The notes below the pieces were generated by a model, which did not search any database, was not told where the DNA came from, and worked only from the letters and a program-made list of their open reading frames with translations. From Rhizobium sp. WSM4643 (GTDB lineage Bacteria > Pseudomonadota > Alphaproteobacteria > Rhizobiales > Rhizobiaceae): DNA of 64,000 bases. The position numbers and the translations under genes are program-made. Positions within the stretch are counted from its first letter, which is position 1. Each line of letters starts with the position of its first letter. Positions 45,992 through 56,816 of this stretch are shown piece by piece. The stretch lies in assembly GCF_025152745.1 (NCBI RefSeq), contig NZ_CP104040.1, forward strand, positions 558,001 through 622,000, in the 5' to 3' direction.

Positions 45992-46960
45992 ATGAGCGGC
46001 ATGCACGATACCGGCGATTTCAACGATCGCGTCTCCGACGCACCTTCCGATAACTGGGTCTACCGGATCCTGCCGCCATGGCTTTGGCCCTATGCGCAGC
46101 TCGCGCGCTGGGATCGCCCGATCGGCTGGCAGTTGCTGATGTGGCCGTGCTTCTGGTCGGCGACGCTTGCCGCCAATGCGGCGATCGGTGAGGGGATCTA
46201 TTCCGGCAGTGTGCTGGTGTCTCACCTGTTCCTCTATTTCATCGGCGCGGTCGCCATGCGCGGCGCCGGCTGCACCTATAACGATCTCGTCGACCACGAG
46301 ATCGACATGGAAGTGGCGCGCACGCGGTCGCGTCCGCTCCCCTCCGGCCGCGTCAGCCGCCGACGGGCGAAGATCTTCATCGGCCTGCAGGCGTTGGTCG
46401 GCCTCTTCGTGTTGCTGCAGTTCAACTGGCTCAACGTCTTCCTCGGCGTACTCTCGCTCGGGATCGTGGCGTTTTATCCCTATGCCAAACGCTTCACCGA
46501 CTGGCCGCAATTCTACCTCGGACTTGCCTTCTCCTGGGGCGCGCTGATGGGCTGGGCCGGCATTTTTGGCGGCCTCTCCTTTGCAGCCATCCTGCTCTAC
46601 GCCGCCTCCGTCGCCTGGACGATCGGTTATGACACGATCTATGCGCATCAGGACAAGGAGGATGACGAGCTGATCGGCGTCCGCTCCACTGCGCGCCTGT
46701 TCGGCGACAGGACGCGGCAATGGCTGATCGGCCTTTATGGACTGACGCTGGTGCTGATGTTTATCGCCTTCGTTCTCGCCGGCGCCAATCTCATTGCGTT
46801 CCTGGCCTTGCTCGGTGCGGCCGGCATGTTCGCCTGGCAGATCGTCCGGCTCGATATCAACGATGCCGACCAGTGCCTGGCGCTCTTCAAATCGAACAAC
46901 CGCGTCGGCCTGATTATCTTCTTCGGCCTCTTCATATCGCTACTCTTCGCCATTCCCTGA
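45992..46960 (+). CDS. ubiA: 4-hydroxybenzoate polyprenyltransferase
   Basis: A 322-residue membrane prenyltransferase of ubiquinone synthesis. Both Asp-rich Mg-diphosphate motifs are visible: NDLVDHEID (97-105) and DTIYAHQDKEDD (214-225), with RPLPSGRVS and eight to nine membrane helices. It joins 4-hydroxybenzoate to the polyprenyl chain made by the synthase at 20883-21899. Confidence 0.95.
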   Translation: MSGMHDTGDFNDRVSDAPSDNWVYRILPPWLWPYAQLARWDRPIGWQLLMWPCFWSATLAANAAIGEGIYSGSVLVSHLFLYFIGAVAMRGAGCTYNDLVDHEIDMEVARTRSRPLPSGRVSRRRAKIFIGLQALVGLFVLLQFNWLNVFLGVLSLGIVAFYPYAKRFTDWPQFYLGLAFSWGALMGWAGIFGGLSFAAILLYAASVAWTIGYDTIYAHQDKEDDELIGVRSTARLFGDRTRQWLIGLYGLTLVLMFIAFVLAGANLIAFLALLGAAGMFAWQIVRLDINDADQCLALFKSNNRVGLIIFFGLFISLLFAIP

Positions 46961-46984
46961 TTGGGACGATGGATGAAAACGATA

Positions 46985-47006
46985 AACCCGGCGCCGGCGC
47001 CGGGTT
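46985..47006. terminator. Perfect 22-bp palindrome after ubiA
   Basis: The half-site is AACCCGGCGCC. It lies 25 bases after the ubiA stop, between convergent genes (ubiA and the DUF6101 gene), a place fitting a bidirectional terminator. No U-run follows on the plus side, so the role is uncertain. Confidence 0.5.
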
Positions 47007-47045
47007 CAAAATGGTATTGCCAAATCGGGACTTTCGCGGTTTCGC

Positions 47046-47612
47046 TTAGGTCCGGGCGATGATTTCCTTGCCTTCGATCTTCATGGCAACGCCCAGCCGG
47101 CCGGTGGTGCGGCGCACGAGGAAGCGCGGACGGCGATTGGCAAAGTAGGAATGACGGCGGCGCGGCTTGAGATCGCTGGTGCGTAAGGCCCCGATGTGAT
47201 CTTCGAGCGGCCGGGCGACACCATCGGCCTCGACCATCAGCATCGGAATGCGGAAGGCTTCGGACCAACTGCGCCAGTCGGCAGCGATGTCGCTGAGATC
47301 ATGGGCGACGAGCAGCGGAATGCAGAGCTCCGGATCGGTGTGATGGAGTTCGAGGGTTACGGTGACATCGCCGTCGCCATGGTCGATGGCGCGGGCGGCG
47401 ACACCTTTGAAAACGCGCTTCGGCAGCGCAATCGAGAGCGGCAGGCCGCTGGAGGGGAGGACCTTGCGCAGGACCGCACCGCGTTCGTCTATCGTGATAT
47501 TGACGTCATCCGAACAATCGTGGATGGCGTAGCTGACCTGCTGGGGAAAGCGGGACGGATCGAGGCGCAACGTCGTGCCAGCCCAGGCGGGCTTCATAAC
47601 GGGATTGTTCAT
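47046..47612 (-). CDS. DUF6101-family protein
   Basis: A 188-residue protein matching rhizobial DUF6101 proteins in pattern: PSRFPQQVSYAIHDCSDDVNI, AVLRKVLPSSGLPLSIALP, and a basic end RRRHSYFANRRPRFLVRR. The function is unknown. It is predicted cytoplasmic, with no signal peptide. Convergent with ubiA. Confidence 0.75.
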   Translation of the reverse strand: MNNPVMKPAWAGTTLRLDPSRFPQQVSYAIHDCSDDVNITIDERGAVLRKVLPSSGLPLSIALPKRVFKGVAARAIDHGDGDVTVTLELHHTDPELCIPLLVAHDLSDIAADWRSWSEAFRIPMLMVEADGVARPLEDHIGALRTSDLKPRRRHSYFANRRPRFLVRRTTGRLGVAMKIEGKEIIART

Positions 47613-47912
47613 TTCATTCTACCCTTGTCTTACCTGAGAGCCGATTTCCGGTCTTCTCCTTGGGACTTTTCGTCCTCTATGGCCGACAATAGGCAGCCGC
47701 CGTTCCGTACAGCTTAAAAATTGCGGTTAAGAAAACTTTGCCTCCTCTGATGGTTATCAAAACCGAATCCGGCAGGGTTTCCGGAAGGTGAACGGTGTGG
47801 TGTCCTGAAATGATGCATCCAGAGGTAAGCCTCAGGTAAGCTTTCCATGGCAAAATGTGCTCACCAGCAGTTCGTCTTTCTTTTAGAAATTTGGGTGAAA
47901 AGGGCGCTTTTC
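47613..47912. other. Gene-free interval
   Basis: About 300 bases between the divergent DUF6101 and DUF1217 genes. No operator or repeat stands out; the promoter of the DUF1217 gene should lie here. Confidence 0.3.
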
Positions 47913-50900
47913 ATGATCTCGGCTTCCCTCGCTTACACGATCCTGTCGCGGGATATGACGTCCAGCCTCAACAAGGTTGCGTCGCAGGCGACGGTCAAGA
48001 AGGATGCTCAGTACTACGCCGACCATATCAACAAGGTCGAAAACGTCGACGATTTCCTCGGCGACTACAAGCTCTACAGCTATGCAATGAAGGCCTATGG
48101 TCTCGAGGACATGACCTATGCCAAGGCCTTCATGAAGAAGGTGCTCGAAAGCGACCTCACAGACCCCGACAGCTACGCCAACAAGCTTTCCGATACGCGT
48201 TATCGCGAGTTTGCCGCCGCCTTCAATTTCAACGCGCCGGCCAAGGATGTGCAGACCGACGCGCAGGAAGATGACCTGATCGGCCTCTACAAACAGTCCT
48301 TCGTCGATGCCGACAAGGCCGCCAGCGCCGAGAGCACCTATTACAGCAACAATATCGATAGCGTGCAGACCGTCGACGACCTGGTCGACAACACCCGGCT
48401 GCGCACCTATGTGCTGAAGACCTTCAAGATCGATCCGACCTATGCGTCGAAGGATTTTCTGCGGCAGGTGCTGACGAGCGATCTCAGCGACCCCACGAGC
48501 GTCGTCAACACGCAAGGCGGCGACAAGTACAAGGCGCTTGCCGCCCAGTTCAGCTTCAATGCCGACGGCACCGTCACCGGCACGGCGCAGACCGCCGCGC
48601 AGAAGGCCTCGGTCATCGAATCCTACACCCTGAATTCCCAGTCCGTCATCATCGACAATTCGGTCGGCTCGGACGTCTATTACGTCGGCCAGACGGCGGC
48701 CGATTACAACAAGGCCTATTACACGGCGAAGATCGGCACGATCACCAATGTCGACGATCTGGTCGCCGACAAGCGCCTGACCTCTTATATCACGACGGCC
48801 TACAGCATGGGCGCCGACTTCACCGCCGCAGCGCTGCGCACAGTGCTGACCGATCCCGGCTATGCCCAGCTGATGGGCTTTACCAATGTTTACAACGCTT
48901 TCAACTTCAAGGCTGACGGGTCGGCCTCCAGCACGGCGCGCGTCCAGACGCTCGATCAGGCAAACAGTCTGAAGGCAGCCGCATCGAACACGAACAACTA
49001 TTATACCGTCACCTCGCAGTCGAGCGGCATCACGAATGTCGACGACCTGCTCGCCGACAGCGTGCTGGCGCGCTACATCAAGGATGCCTACGGTCTCGGC
49101 ACGAGTTTCAGCAATGCCGACCTGAAGAACATCCTGACCGATTCGGCCTATGCCGCCGCCCAGGGCCATGCCGATCTCAATGCCGACTTCAACTTCCAGG
49201 CAGACGGTTCGATCAACGGTTCCGTGATCCAGACCGCGGCGCAGCGGAAATCGACGACCGACAAGTCGACGGCGAATGCAGCACATTTCAACGGCATGAT
49301 CGGCAACGTCACCAATGTCGACGACATTATGTCCGATGCGGTTGCGGTCAGCTATATCAGAAACAGCATGCAGATCGCAGACAGCGTCTCCGATGCGACA
49401 TTGAGGACTTTCCTCGTCGACCGCACGGCTGCCAGCGCCCAGGGCTACAGCGACGTTCACGACCTCTTCAATTTCAAATCGGACGGTTCGATCGCGACCC
49501 TTTACGCCTCGCAGAGCGCGACGCAAAGTGCCAGCACCACCAGCAAGGCCGACAATGCGGCAGTCTACTACCAGTCGACCATCGCCGGCATCTCAAACGT
49601 CGATCAGTTGCTGGCGGACCAGAAGCTGAACAATTTCGTCCGCAACGCCTACGGCATCCCGTCGACGGTCAGCGACGTCGCTCTTCGCGCTATCCTGACC
49701 GATCAAAGCGGCACCGGAACCTATGCCGACGTCGCCGCGGCCTTCAATTTCAAGGCGGACGGCACGCTTGAGGACGGCATGGCGGCGCAGACGGCGACCC
49801 AGATCAGCAGCACGAAATTTGCCGCCGCGGCGCGCACCGATGATTATTCCGCCAGGATGTCGACGATCGGCAATGTCGATGATCTGCTTGCCGACAGCGC
49901 CATGACCAATTTCCTGAAGAGCACCTACAATCTGCCGTTCAGTATTTCGGACGCCGATCTGAAGAGCATCCTGACCGATGCGACGGCCGCTGCCGCAGCC
50001 GGCCATTCCGATCTCAATGCCGACTTCAATTTTGCCGCCGACGGATCGCTTCCTGTCCTCAGTTCGGCCCAGACGGCCGATCAGGCACAGACCACCAACG
50101 ACAATTATGCGGCGCGCTACGACGACGAACGCGACGAGGCGATCGACGAGGTTGCATCCAACTACCAGAAGCTTATGGCCGACAGCAGCAGTCTGCTGAA
50201 TTTCTCCGACGTCAACAGTGTCAATGATTTCCTGCGCAGCAATTCGTCGGCCGATTTCAGCAAGAGCAACGACAAGCTGCCGGATCTCTTCCATGTGGCG
50301 CTGCAGGCCTTCGGTCTGACCGACCAGGAGGTCTCGCGCTCGATGATGCGCAAGATCCTGACGAGCGATGCCTATGATCCGAATGGTTATGTCGCCTCGC
50401 TCAAGGATGAACGTATCACCAATCTTGCCCGGGCCTTCAATTTCGGCCCCGACGGCAAGGCGGCATCACCCTTCCAGGCGCTGCCCGACGCGACCATGGC
50501 CAAATACGCCACCGACTATCGATCGCATATCACCATGCTGATGAAGGACGGTCCGGTGAAGGACAAGGCGGCGAAGGACGCGACGGCTGAAGTCAACTAT
50601 TTCGCCAAGGGCATGGCGAAGGTGAAGTCGCTCGACGATTTCCTCGACGACAGCCGCCTGACCGACCTGGTGCTGAAGGCGAACAACCTTGATCCGAAGG
50701 ATTACGACAAGGCGACGCTCAAGAAGATCTTCACATCCGATCCAGACGACAAGAAGAGCTATCTCAACGCCACCGCCGATGCACGTTTCAAGGATATCGT
50801 CGCCGCCTTCAACTTCGACAAGGACGGCAATCTGACCCGCGCCAAGATCGGCACCATCCAGAACAAGGCGGCCGAGGAGCACACCCAGGAGCTCTATGTC

Positions 50901-51248
50901 AAGCAGACGATGGAAACCCAGGAAGGCGAAACCAACGACGGCGTGCGCCTGGCGCTCTATTTCAGCCGCAAGGCCCCGAGCATCACCTCGATCTATTCGA
51001 TCCTCGGCGACAAGGCGCTCTATCAGGTCATCACAACAGCCTACAGCCTGCCGTCGCAGATCTCGGGCATGGATGTCGCCAAGCAGCGCGATCTCATCAA
51101 CCGCTTCGTCAAGCTCGAGGATCTCCAGGATCCGAAGAAGGTCGACAAGCTGCTGCGCCGGTTTACCGCGATGTACGACGTCCAGAACGCCACCCAGCAG
51201 TCGCCGGCGCTGATGATCCTGACCGGCGGCGGCACGCAGCAGTCCTAA
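47913..51248 (+). CDS. Giant DUF1217 repeat protein
   Basis: An 1111-residue protein built of about ten repeats of 65-100 residues. Each begins YY-x(n)-I-x-NVDDLLAD, continues through an alpha-helical core (LTSYITTAYSM, SDADLKSILTD) and ends FNFxADG(S/T). Short repeats (about 70 residues) fill the middle; longer ones, with TSDLSDPTSV-type inserts, lie at both ends. DUF1217 is a domain of alphaproteobacteria that occurs near flagellar genes in Sinorhizobium; no flagellar gene is seen here. No signal peptide or membrane helix is clear. ATG 47913 is preferred; the frame extends 66 bases upstream. Confidence 0.85.
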   Translation: MISASLAYTILSRDMTSSLNKVASQATVKKDAQYYADHINKVENVDDFLGDYKLYSYAMKAYGLEDMTYAKAFMKKVLESDLTDPDSYANKLSDTRYREFAAAFNFNAPAKDVQTDAQEDDLIGLYKQSFVDADKAASAESTYYSNNIDSVQTVDDLVDNTRLRTYVLKTFKIDPTYASKDFLRQVLTSDLSDPTSVVNTQGGDKYKALAAQFSFNADGTVTGTAQTAAQKASVIESYTLNSQSVIIDNSVGSDVYYVGQTAADYNKAYYTAKIGTITNVDDLVADKRLTSYITTAYSMGADFTAAALRTVLTDPGYAQLMGFTNVYNAFNFKADGSASSTARVQTLDQANSLKAAASNTNNYYTVTSQSSGITNVDDLLADSVLARYIKDAYGLGTSFSNADLKNILTDSAYAAAQGHADLNADFNFQADGSINGSVIQTAAQRKSTTDKSTANAAHFNGMIGNVTNVDDIMSDAVAVSYIRNSMQIADSVSDATLRTFLVDRTAASAQGYSDVHDLFNFKSDGSIATLYASQSATQSASTTSKADNAAVYYQSTIAGISNVDQLLADQKLNNFVRNAYGIPSTVSDVALRAILTDQSGTGTYADVAAAFNFKADGTLEDGMAAQTATQISSTKFAAAARTDDYSARMSTIGNVDDLLADSAMTNFLKSTYNLPFSISDADLKSILTDATAAAAAGHSDLNADFNFAADGSLPVLSSAQTADQAQTTNDNYAARYDDERDEAIDEVASNYQKLMADSSSLLNFSDVNSVNDFLRSNSSADFSKSNDKLPDLFHVALQAFGLTDQEVSRSMMRKILTSDAYDPNGYVASLKDERITNLARAFNFGPDGKAASPFQALPDATMAKYATDYRSHITMLMKDGPVKDKAAKDATAEVNYFAKGMAKVKSLDDFLDDSRLTDLVLKANNLDPKDYDKATLKKIFTSDPDDKKSYLNATADARFKDIVAAFNFDKDGNLTRAKIGTIQNKAAEEHTQELYVKQTMETQEGETNDGVRLALYFSRKAPSITSIYSILGDKALYQVITTAYSLPSQISGMDVAKQRDLINRFVKLEDLQDPKKVDKLLRRFTAMYDVQNATQQSPALMILTGGGTQQS

Positions 51249-51334
51249 GGCAATTCCCAGCAGTACGCAGCGGGTTCCTCCACGTTTCGTCGTCCCAGGG
51301 CTTGAGCTACAGCTGTCTGGTTGGCGTCAATGAC

Positions 51335-51471
51335 TGCCCCTCACCCTAACCCTCTCCCCCTTCTGACGGGGAGAGGGGACGTGCGCTGCGAGAGGTGAGC
51401 GAGGAACGGAAAGGTCGCGGCTTGTCCCTTCGCCGGGGAGAAGGTGGCGGCAGCCGGATGAGGGGCCGGCA
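51335..51471. repeat. RIME-like repeat, ACCCTAACCCTCTCCCC variant
   Basis: CCCCTCACCCTAACCCTCTC, a hairpin around CTTCTGACGGGGAGAGGGGA, then the inverted module CCGGGGAGAAGGTGGCGGCA and GGATGAGGGGCCGG. The same composite lies at 59826-59970. Confidence 0.78.
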
Positions 51472-51529
51472 TCGGCGATCTCTTGGGCCGAGTGGCAGAA
51501 GATGGCATTGAACTCCCGCTCTCAACCAT

Positions 51530-52250
51530 CCCCGTCTCTATAACGGCGCCGGCGACAAGATCTAAACCAGCACGACGATCGATGGGGTGACGAGCTCGAC
51601 CGCCGTCGAATACGGACCGACAGGCAAGACCACGGCGATGAGCTATACGCCGACCACCCTCGTCGTCGGCAAAAGGACCTTGCCCTGGCTTTATAACGAC
51701 GCCGATCTGCTTTCCAGGATCCCCGGGCTGATCGACTCGACGAGCTACGAGGCCGACGGCCAGACGAAGACAATCACCTACATCAATGGGGTGACGACCA
51801 GCTTCAGCTATTCGCCAACGCGTGCGCTGGCTGGACCGGGTGACGACGGCGAAGGGCACGACGGTGCTGATGGATAATCAACACAGGCGCGACTTGCTCG
51901 GCCGGATCAAAACGATCACCGGTCTGGCAGCCAACGACAACTGGACCTACGGCTACGACGATCTCTCTCGTCTGACCGGCGCCGACAATGCCGGCGACAA
52001 CACGCTTGACGAGACCTACAGCTACGACACCAATCACAATCTTCTGTCGCGCACACGGGTCGGCGCCTATGTCTATCCGACGACGGCATCCGCAATCCGT
52101 CCTCATGCGGCAACGCAGATCGGTGCGAAGACCATCGGCTACGATACCAACGGCAACATGGTCTCGGACGGCACCCGCGCGCTGAGCTGGGATGGCACCA
52201 ACCGGCTGTCGACCGTCACCCAGAACGGCGCCACCGTGAGCCGACTGCGC
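51530..52250 (+). pseudogene. Rhs/YD-repeat protein, degraded fragment
   Basis: Two frames carry YD-repeat sequence. The first has TSSTAVEYGPTGKTTAMSYTPTT and TSYEADGQTKTITYINGVTT (51587-51830), preceded by an in-frame stop (YNGAGDKI then TAA at 51563). It continues in another frame with LLGRIKTITGLAANDNWTYG, YDDLSRLTG, DETYSYDTNHNLLSR, GYDTNGNMVSDGTRALSWDG (51830-52235). Stop, frameshift and truncation at both ends mark a dead gene. No toxin tip domain remains. Confidence 0.82.
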
Positions 52251-52558
52251 CGCATATTGGTAGACCTTCTGTACAGTTCAAGGTAACAGGGATGCCCACC
52301 GGCACGAAGCTTTGGCAACTGAGACTGAGGCCACCTTGGTGGGTGCAGGGGGCATCAGAACAAAGCGCAGAACATGGGTGAGCTGCCATTGGCCCCACTG
52401 TTGCCGGGCTCGATACTTGCCTCTTGGCAACCCTTGGCTTGATATCTGCGGCTCCTCGCGGGTGAGTTACAAACGCTGTTGATTCGATCCTTGCTTCCGC
52501 CTCAGAGTAAGCTGACGTGTGTCACACGCGAGTGGTTCCTGACCTGATCCGACGTCCG
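52251..52558. other. Unassigned interval after the Rhs remnant
   Basis: About 310 bases with no recognised gene. The abrupt change from YD-repeat sequence at about 52250 suggests a deletion or rearrangement boundary. It may hold an IS fragment that I cannot name. Confidence 0.3.
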
Positions 52559-53098
52559 CTACTTCTTGCGCCAAGAGTTGATTTCTTTAGCGAGTTGCGG
52601 ATCGTGTCGTAGTTCCTCAACCGCCTCTCTGCTGATAGTGGCTTTCGAGCGCCTTAAGGGTCCAATCAGCAAGAGGCGGCTTTCTCCATTGGAGGGATCT
52701 TTTGCCAATCGAATAAGGTCAGGGAGCCTCTCTTCAGTTACTGATCCGGAAAGCGCGCAAGCCAAGCCTTCCTTGAAACCCAGCACGAATTCCGTTTCCT
52801 CACCGGGGAAAACAGGGCCTTTGCCTTGTTTCGCGTTGATGTATTGCTGGACAAGGAAGTCCCAATATTCGCCGGCCGCGGGAACCGCTAGAGCTCTGGC
52901 AATCCCGCTTCGTGTTCGATCAGAGTAAGGCAATTGCAAATGCTTCATCAAGATCGGCACCAAATTCGGATATCCACTTCTGCTGTTAACTAGGTCCCAA
53001 ACCGAGGTGATGTTCGCGCCTGCCTCGCGAAGGTCATTCACAATAGGTTGTTCCTCTTGAAGTAGGCGAGCGTCGCGAACGGCCCAAATATCGCTCAT
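52559..53098 (-). CDS. Helical-repeat (HEAT-like) small protein, possible Rhs immunity protein
   Basis: A 179-residue soluble protein, all helical in appearance, with HEAT-like units (LVPILMKHLQLPYSDRTRSGIARAL; LPDLIRLAKDPSNGESRLLLI). GGAGG lies about five bases before the ATG (53098), so it should be expressed. Base composition is less GC-rich than its neighbours. It is next to a dead Rhs gene but on the opposite strand. HEAT-like proteins are among known immunity proteins of Rhs and contact-dependent toxins, so an orphan immunity role is possible; this is inference. Confidence 0.6.
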   Translation of the reverse strand: MSDIWAVRDARLLQEEQPIVNDLREAGANITSVWDLVNSRSGYPNLVPILMKHLQLPYSDRTRSGIARALAVPAAGEYWDFLVQQYINAKQGKGPVFPGEETEFVLGFKEGLACALSGSVTEERLPDLIRLAKDPSNGESRLLLIGPLRRSKATISREAVEELRHDPQLAKEINSWRKK

Positions 53099-53271
53099 TC
53101 TATCCTCCTAAATCTACTGCACTCCCACAATGGTCACTGCCCTATGTCCCTACGGTTTATCAAGCCCTCGTCAATTGCCCTTTGGAGAGGCCCTGATCTT
53201 TGTGTCGTTGGTCGGTCGGAACAGATCGAAGCGCAACCCTCGAGATCTCGCGATGTCGATGTAATCTCTCA

Positions 53272-54203
53272 GAACCTGACTCGAAAAGGTTTCAACGATA
53301 TCCGTACCGTGCCAAGCGTCGTGTCAGGACGCGGATGTGGGCGATAGGGATCCATGCTTCGGCTGAAGCGAGGGACTTTTCCCAATCCTTGGCCAAACGT
53401 CGGCATCTGCCAAGCCACGCGAAGGTGCGCTCCACGACCCAGCGACGCGGCAGAACCTCGAAGCCTTTTGCCTTGTCGGTTCGCTTGACGATCTGGAGAG
53501 TGAACTTTGCGATCTTTTGCAGTGCGCCCTTCAGCTTCGGTCCGGCATAACCACCGTCGGCGAAGATATGTCTCAGCCACGGCCAGCGCTTGAGAATGGT
53601 TTTGAGGACGGCAGGTGCACCATCGCGATCCTGAATATCGGCGCTGTGAACCATGAGGCCGACCATCAGTCCAAGCGTGTCGACGACGATATGACGCTTG
53701 CGTCCCTTGATCTTCTTGCCTGCGTCATAGCCCGAAATTCCACCGCTTTCCGTGGTCTTCACGCTTTGACTGTCGATCACGCCCGCAGACGGCGAGGCTT
53801 CCCGGCCTTCCAATTCACGCGCCTCCATCACAAGATGATGGTTGATCCGACCCCATAACCCTGTCGCTCGCCATTCATAGAAATAGGACTGCACAGTTGT
53901 AAAAGACGGAAAATCCTTGGGCATCATCCGCCATTGGCACCCCGTCGTGGCGATGTAAAGCAACGCATTCACGACCTCGCGAAGATCGGTGCTGCGCGGC
54001 CTGCCCAGCCGCCTCGGTTCGGGCAGGCAAGGCGAGATCAATCCCCATTCCCGGTCCGTCAGATCGCTTGCATACCGCATTGCGCGTCGGGCATATTGCC
54101 GACGGGTGAAATCAGTCCAGCCCATTGTGGTCTCCGTTCGTCCTAAGCAAACAAACAGAATCACAACTGGCTGATTTCACTCAACTCTTTTTCGGTCAGG
54201 CTC
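53272..54203 (-). mobile_element. IS5-family insertion sequence, intact, 932 bp
   Basis: The ends are imperfect inverted repeats of about 21 bp: GAACCTGACTCGAAAAGG at the left and, reverse complemented, GAGCCTGACCGAAAAAGA at the right. A 3-bp target repeat TCA flanks both ends (53269-53271 and 54204-54206), fitting the TNA target of the IS1031-type subgroup. The transposase is uninterrupted. It sits in the accessory patch beside the Rhs remnant. Confidence 0.85.
53292..54125 (-). CDS. IS5-family DDE transposase
   Basis: A 277-residue transposase. The N-terminal DUF4096-like region (LTDREWGLISPCLPEP, GCQWRMMPKDFPSF) is followed by the DDE residues in GVIDSQSVKTTESGG, FADGGYAGPKL and VVERTFAWLGRCRRL. 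Complete with no stop or frameshift. The start ATG 54125 (MGWTDFTRRQYARR) is favoured; a GTG at 54164 is in frame. Confidence 0.93.
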   Translation of the reverse strand: MGWTDFTRRQYARRAMRYASDLTDREWGLISPCLPEPRRLGRPRSTDLREVVNALLYIATTGCQWRMMPKDFPSFTTVQSYFYEWRATGLWGRINHHLVMEARELEGREASPSAGVIDSQSVKTTESGGISGYDAGKKIKGRKRHIVVDTLGLMVGLMVHSADIQDRDGAPAVLKTILKRWPWLRHIFADGGYAGPKLKGALQKIAKFTLQIVKRTDKAKGFEVLPRRWVVERTFAWLGRCRRLAKDWEKSLASAEAWIPIAHIRVLTRRLARYGYR

Positions 54204-54312
54204 TCAGTTGCTGGGTAAGACTCAGTCTTCCGACGTTCTTAACCTCTGAAAGAGTTGATCGAGTCATCCCATCAGGAATTCGAACCCTTCGGGAAATGCC
54301 TGACCGTCGGCC

Positions 54313-55749
<1,437 letters not shown>

Positions 55750-55782
55750 CGGCCTCGGTTCTCCATCGTGATGCACTGTCCT

Positions 55783-56757
55783 TCAGTCGCGGGGCGCGGC
55801 TGCCCGCTGCAGCCGGTCGTTGATCGCTTCGCCGAGCCCATCCTCGGGAATCGGCGAAAAGGCGATGCTCTGGGCGCCGCTGGCATCGGCCCGCTTCATA
55901 TAGTCGAATAGATTGGCCGCCGCCTCCGCCAGGTCGCCGCGCGGGCTGAGATCAAGGACGATCCGGGCACCGTTCGCGCCGGAAACCGCAGCGCTCCCGA
56001 AGGCAATCAGTGCCTCGCCGGGTTCCACCGCCGTCGCATTGAGGCGCACGGAAGCGCCCGGCGCGTAGTGTGAGGCGAGCATGCCCGGCGCCTCGATCGC
56101 CGCCGATGCCGTTTTCGGCCGCAGCAGCGGCTGGCCCGCGACACGCTCGATCTCGCGCGCCGCAAGTCCCCCCGGGCGAAGCAGCCGCAGCCGGCCGCCC
56201 TCTGCTTTGACGATTGTCGATTCGACGCCGACAGCACTTGGGCCCGCATCGAGGATCAACGGGATCCGCGCCCCGAGATCGGCTTCGACATGGGCAGCAC
56301 TCGTCGCACTGATCCGGCCCGAGGTATTGGCGCTCGGGGCTGCGAGCGGCCGTCCGAAGGCGCCGATCAACGCGCCCGCAAAGCCCTTCGGCACGCGGAT
56401 GCCGACGGTGTCAAGCCCGGCGGTCGCCAGCGAATGGATCGGGCTTTCTGGCTTCAGCGGCAGCACCAGGGTCAGCGGGCCGGGCCAGAAGGCTCTGGCC
56501 AGCGCCCGTGAGACCGGGTCGAACTCGGCGTGCTCTTCGGCCATGGCGAGATCGGCCATGTGGCAGATCAGCGGGTTGAAGCGCGGCCGTCCCTTTGTCT
56601 CGTAGATGCGGGTGATGGCTGCGGGATTGGTGGCGTCGGCCGCAAGGCCGTAGACGGTCTCGGTCGGGATGGCGATGGCAAAGCCGTCGGCAAGAGCAGC
56701 TGAGGCGGCCTCAAGCGCTGCCTGCCTGTCTGCCGTGATGTCGATTATGCGTGCCAT
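55783..56757 (-). CDS. L-threonylcarbamoyladenylate synthase
   Basis: A 324-residue Sua5-type enzyme that makes threonylcarbamoyl-AMP for t6A modification of tRNA. The YrdC domain (about 12-200) has FAIPTETVYGLAADATN, KGRPRFNPLICH and PSANTSGRISATSAAHVEADL. The C-terminal Sua5 domain (about 215-320) follows SHYAPGASVRLN. The full-length form distinguishes it from short TsaC. Confidence 0.93.
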   Translation of the reverse strand: MARIIDITADRQAALEAASAALADGFAIAIPTETVYGLAADATNPAAITRIYETKGRPRFNPLICHMADLAMAEEHAEFDPVSRALARAFWPGPLTLVLPLKPESPIHSLATAGLDTVGIRVPKGFAGALIGAFGRPLAAPSANTSGRISATSAAHVEADLGARIPLILDAGPSAVGVESTIVKAEGGRLRLLRPGGLAAREIERVAGQPLLRPKTASAAIEAPGMLASHYAPGASVRLNATAVEPGEALIAFGSAAVSGANGARIVLDLSPRGDLAEAAANLFDYMKRADASGAQSIAFSPIPEDGLGEAINDRLQRAAAPRD

Positions 56758-56816
56758 ATCCTGCCCGTGTTAGTCCTGGCAGTCATTAGGCTTTCCGCCG
56801 CTCGCGATCAATCGCT

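Noticed and set aside
45905..46720. Frame of 271 codons opposite ubiA
   Set aside because: Shadow of a well-supported membrane prenyltransferase.
47883..49526. Frame of 547 codons opposite the DUF1217 gene
   Set aside because: Antisense shadow created by the repeated coding sequence; the sense repeats are conserved at the protein level.
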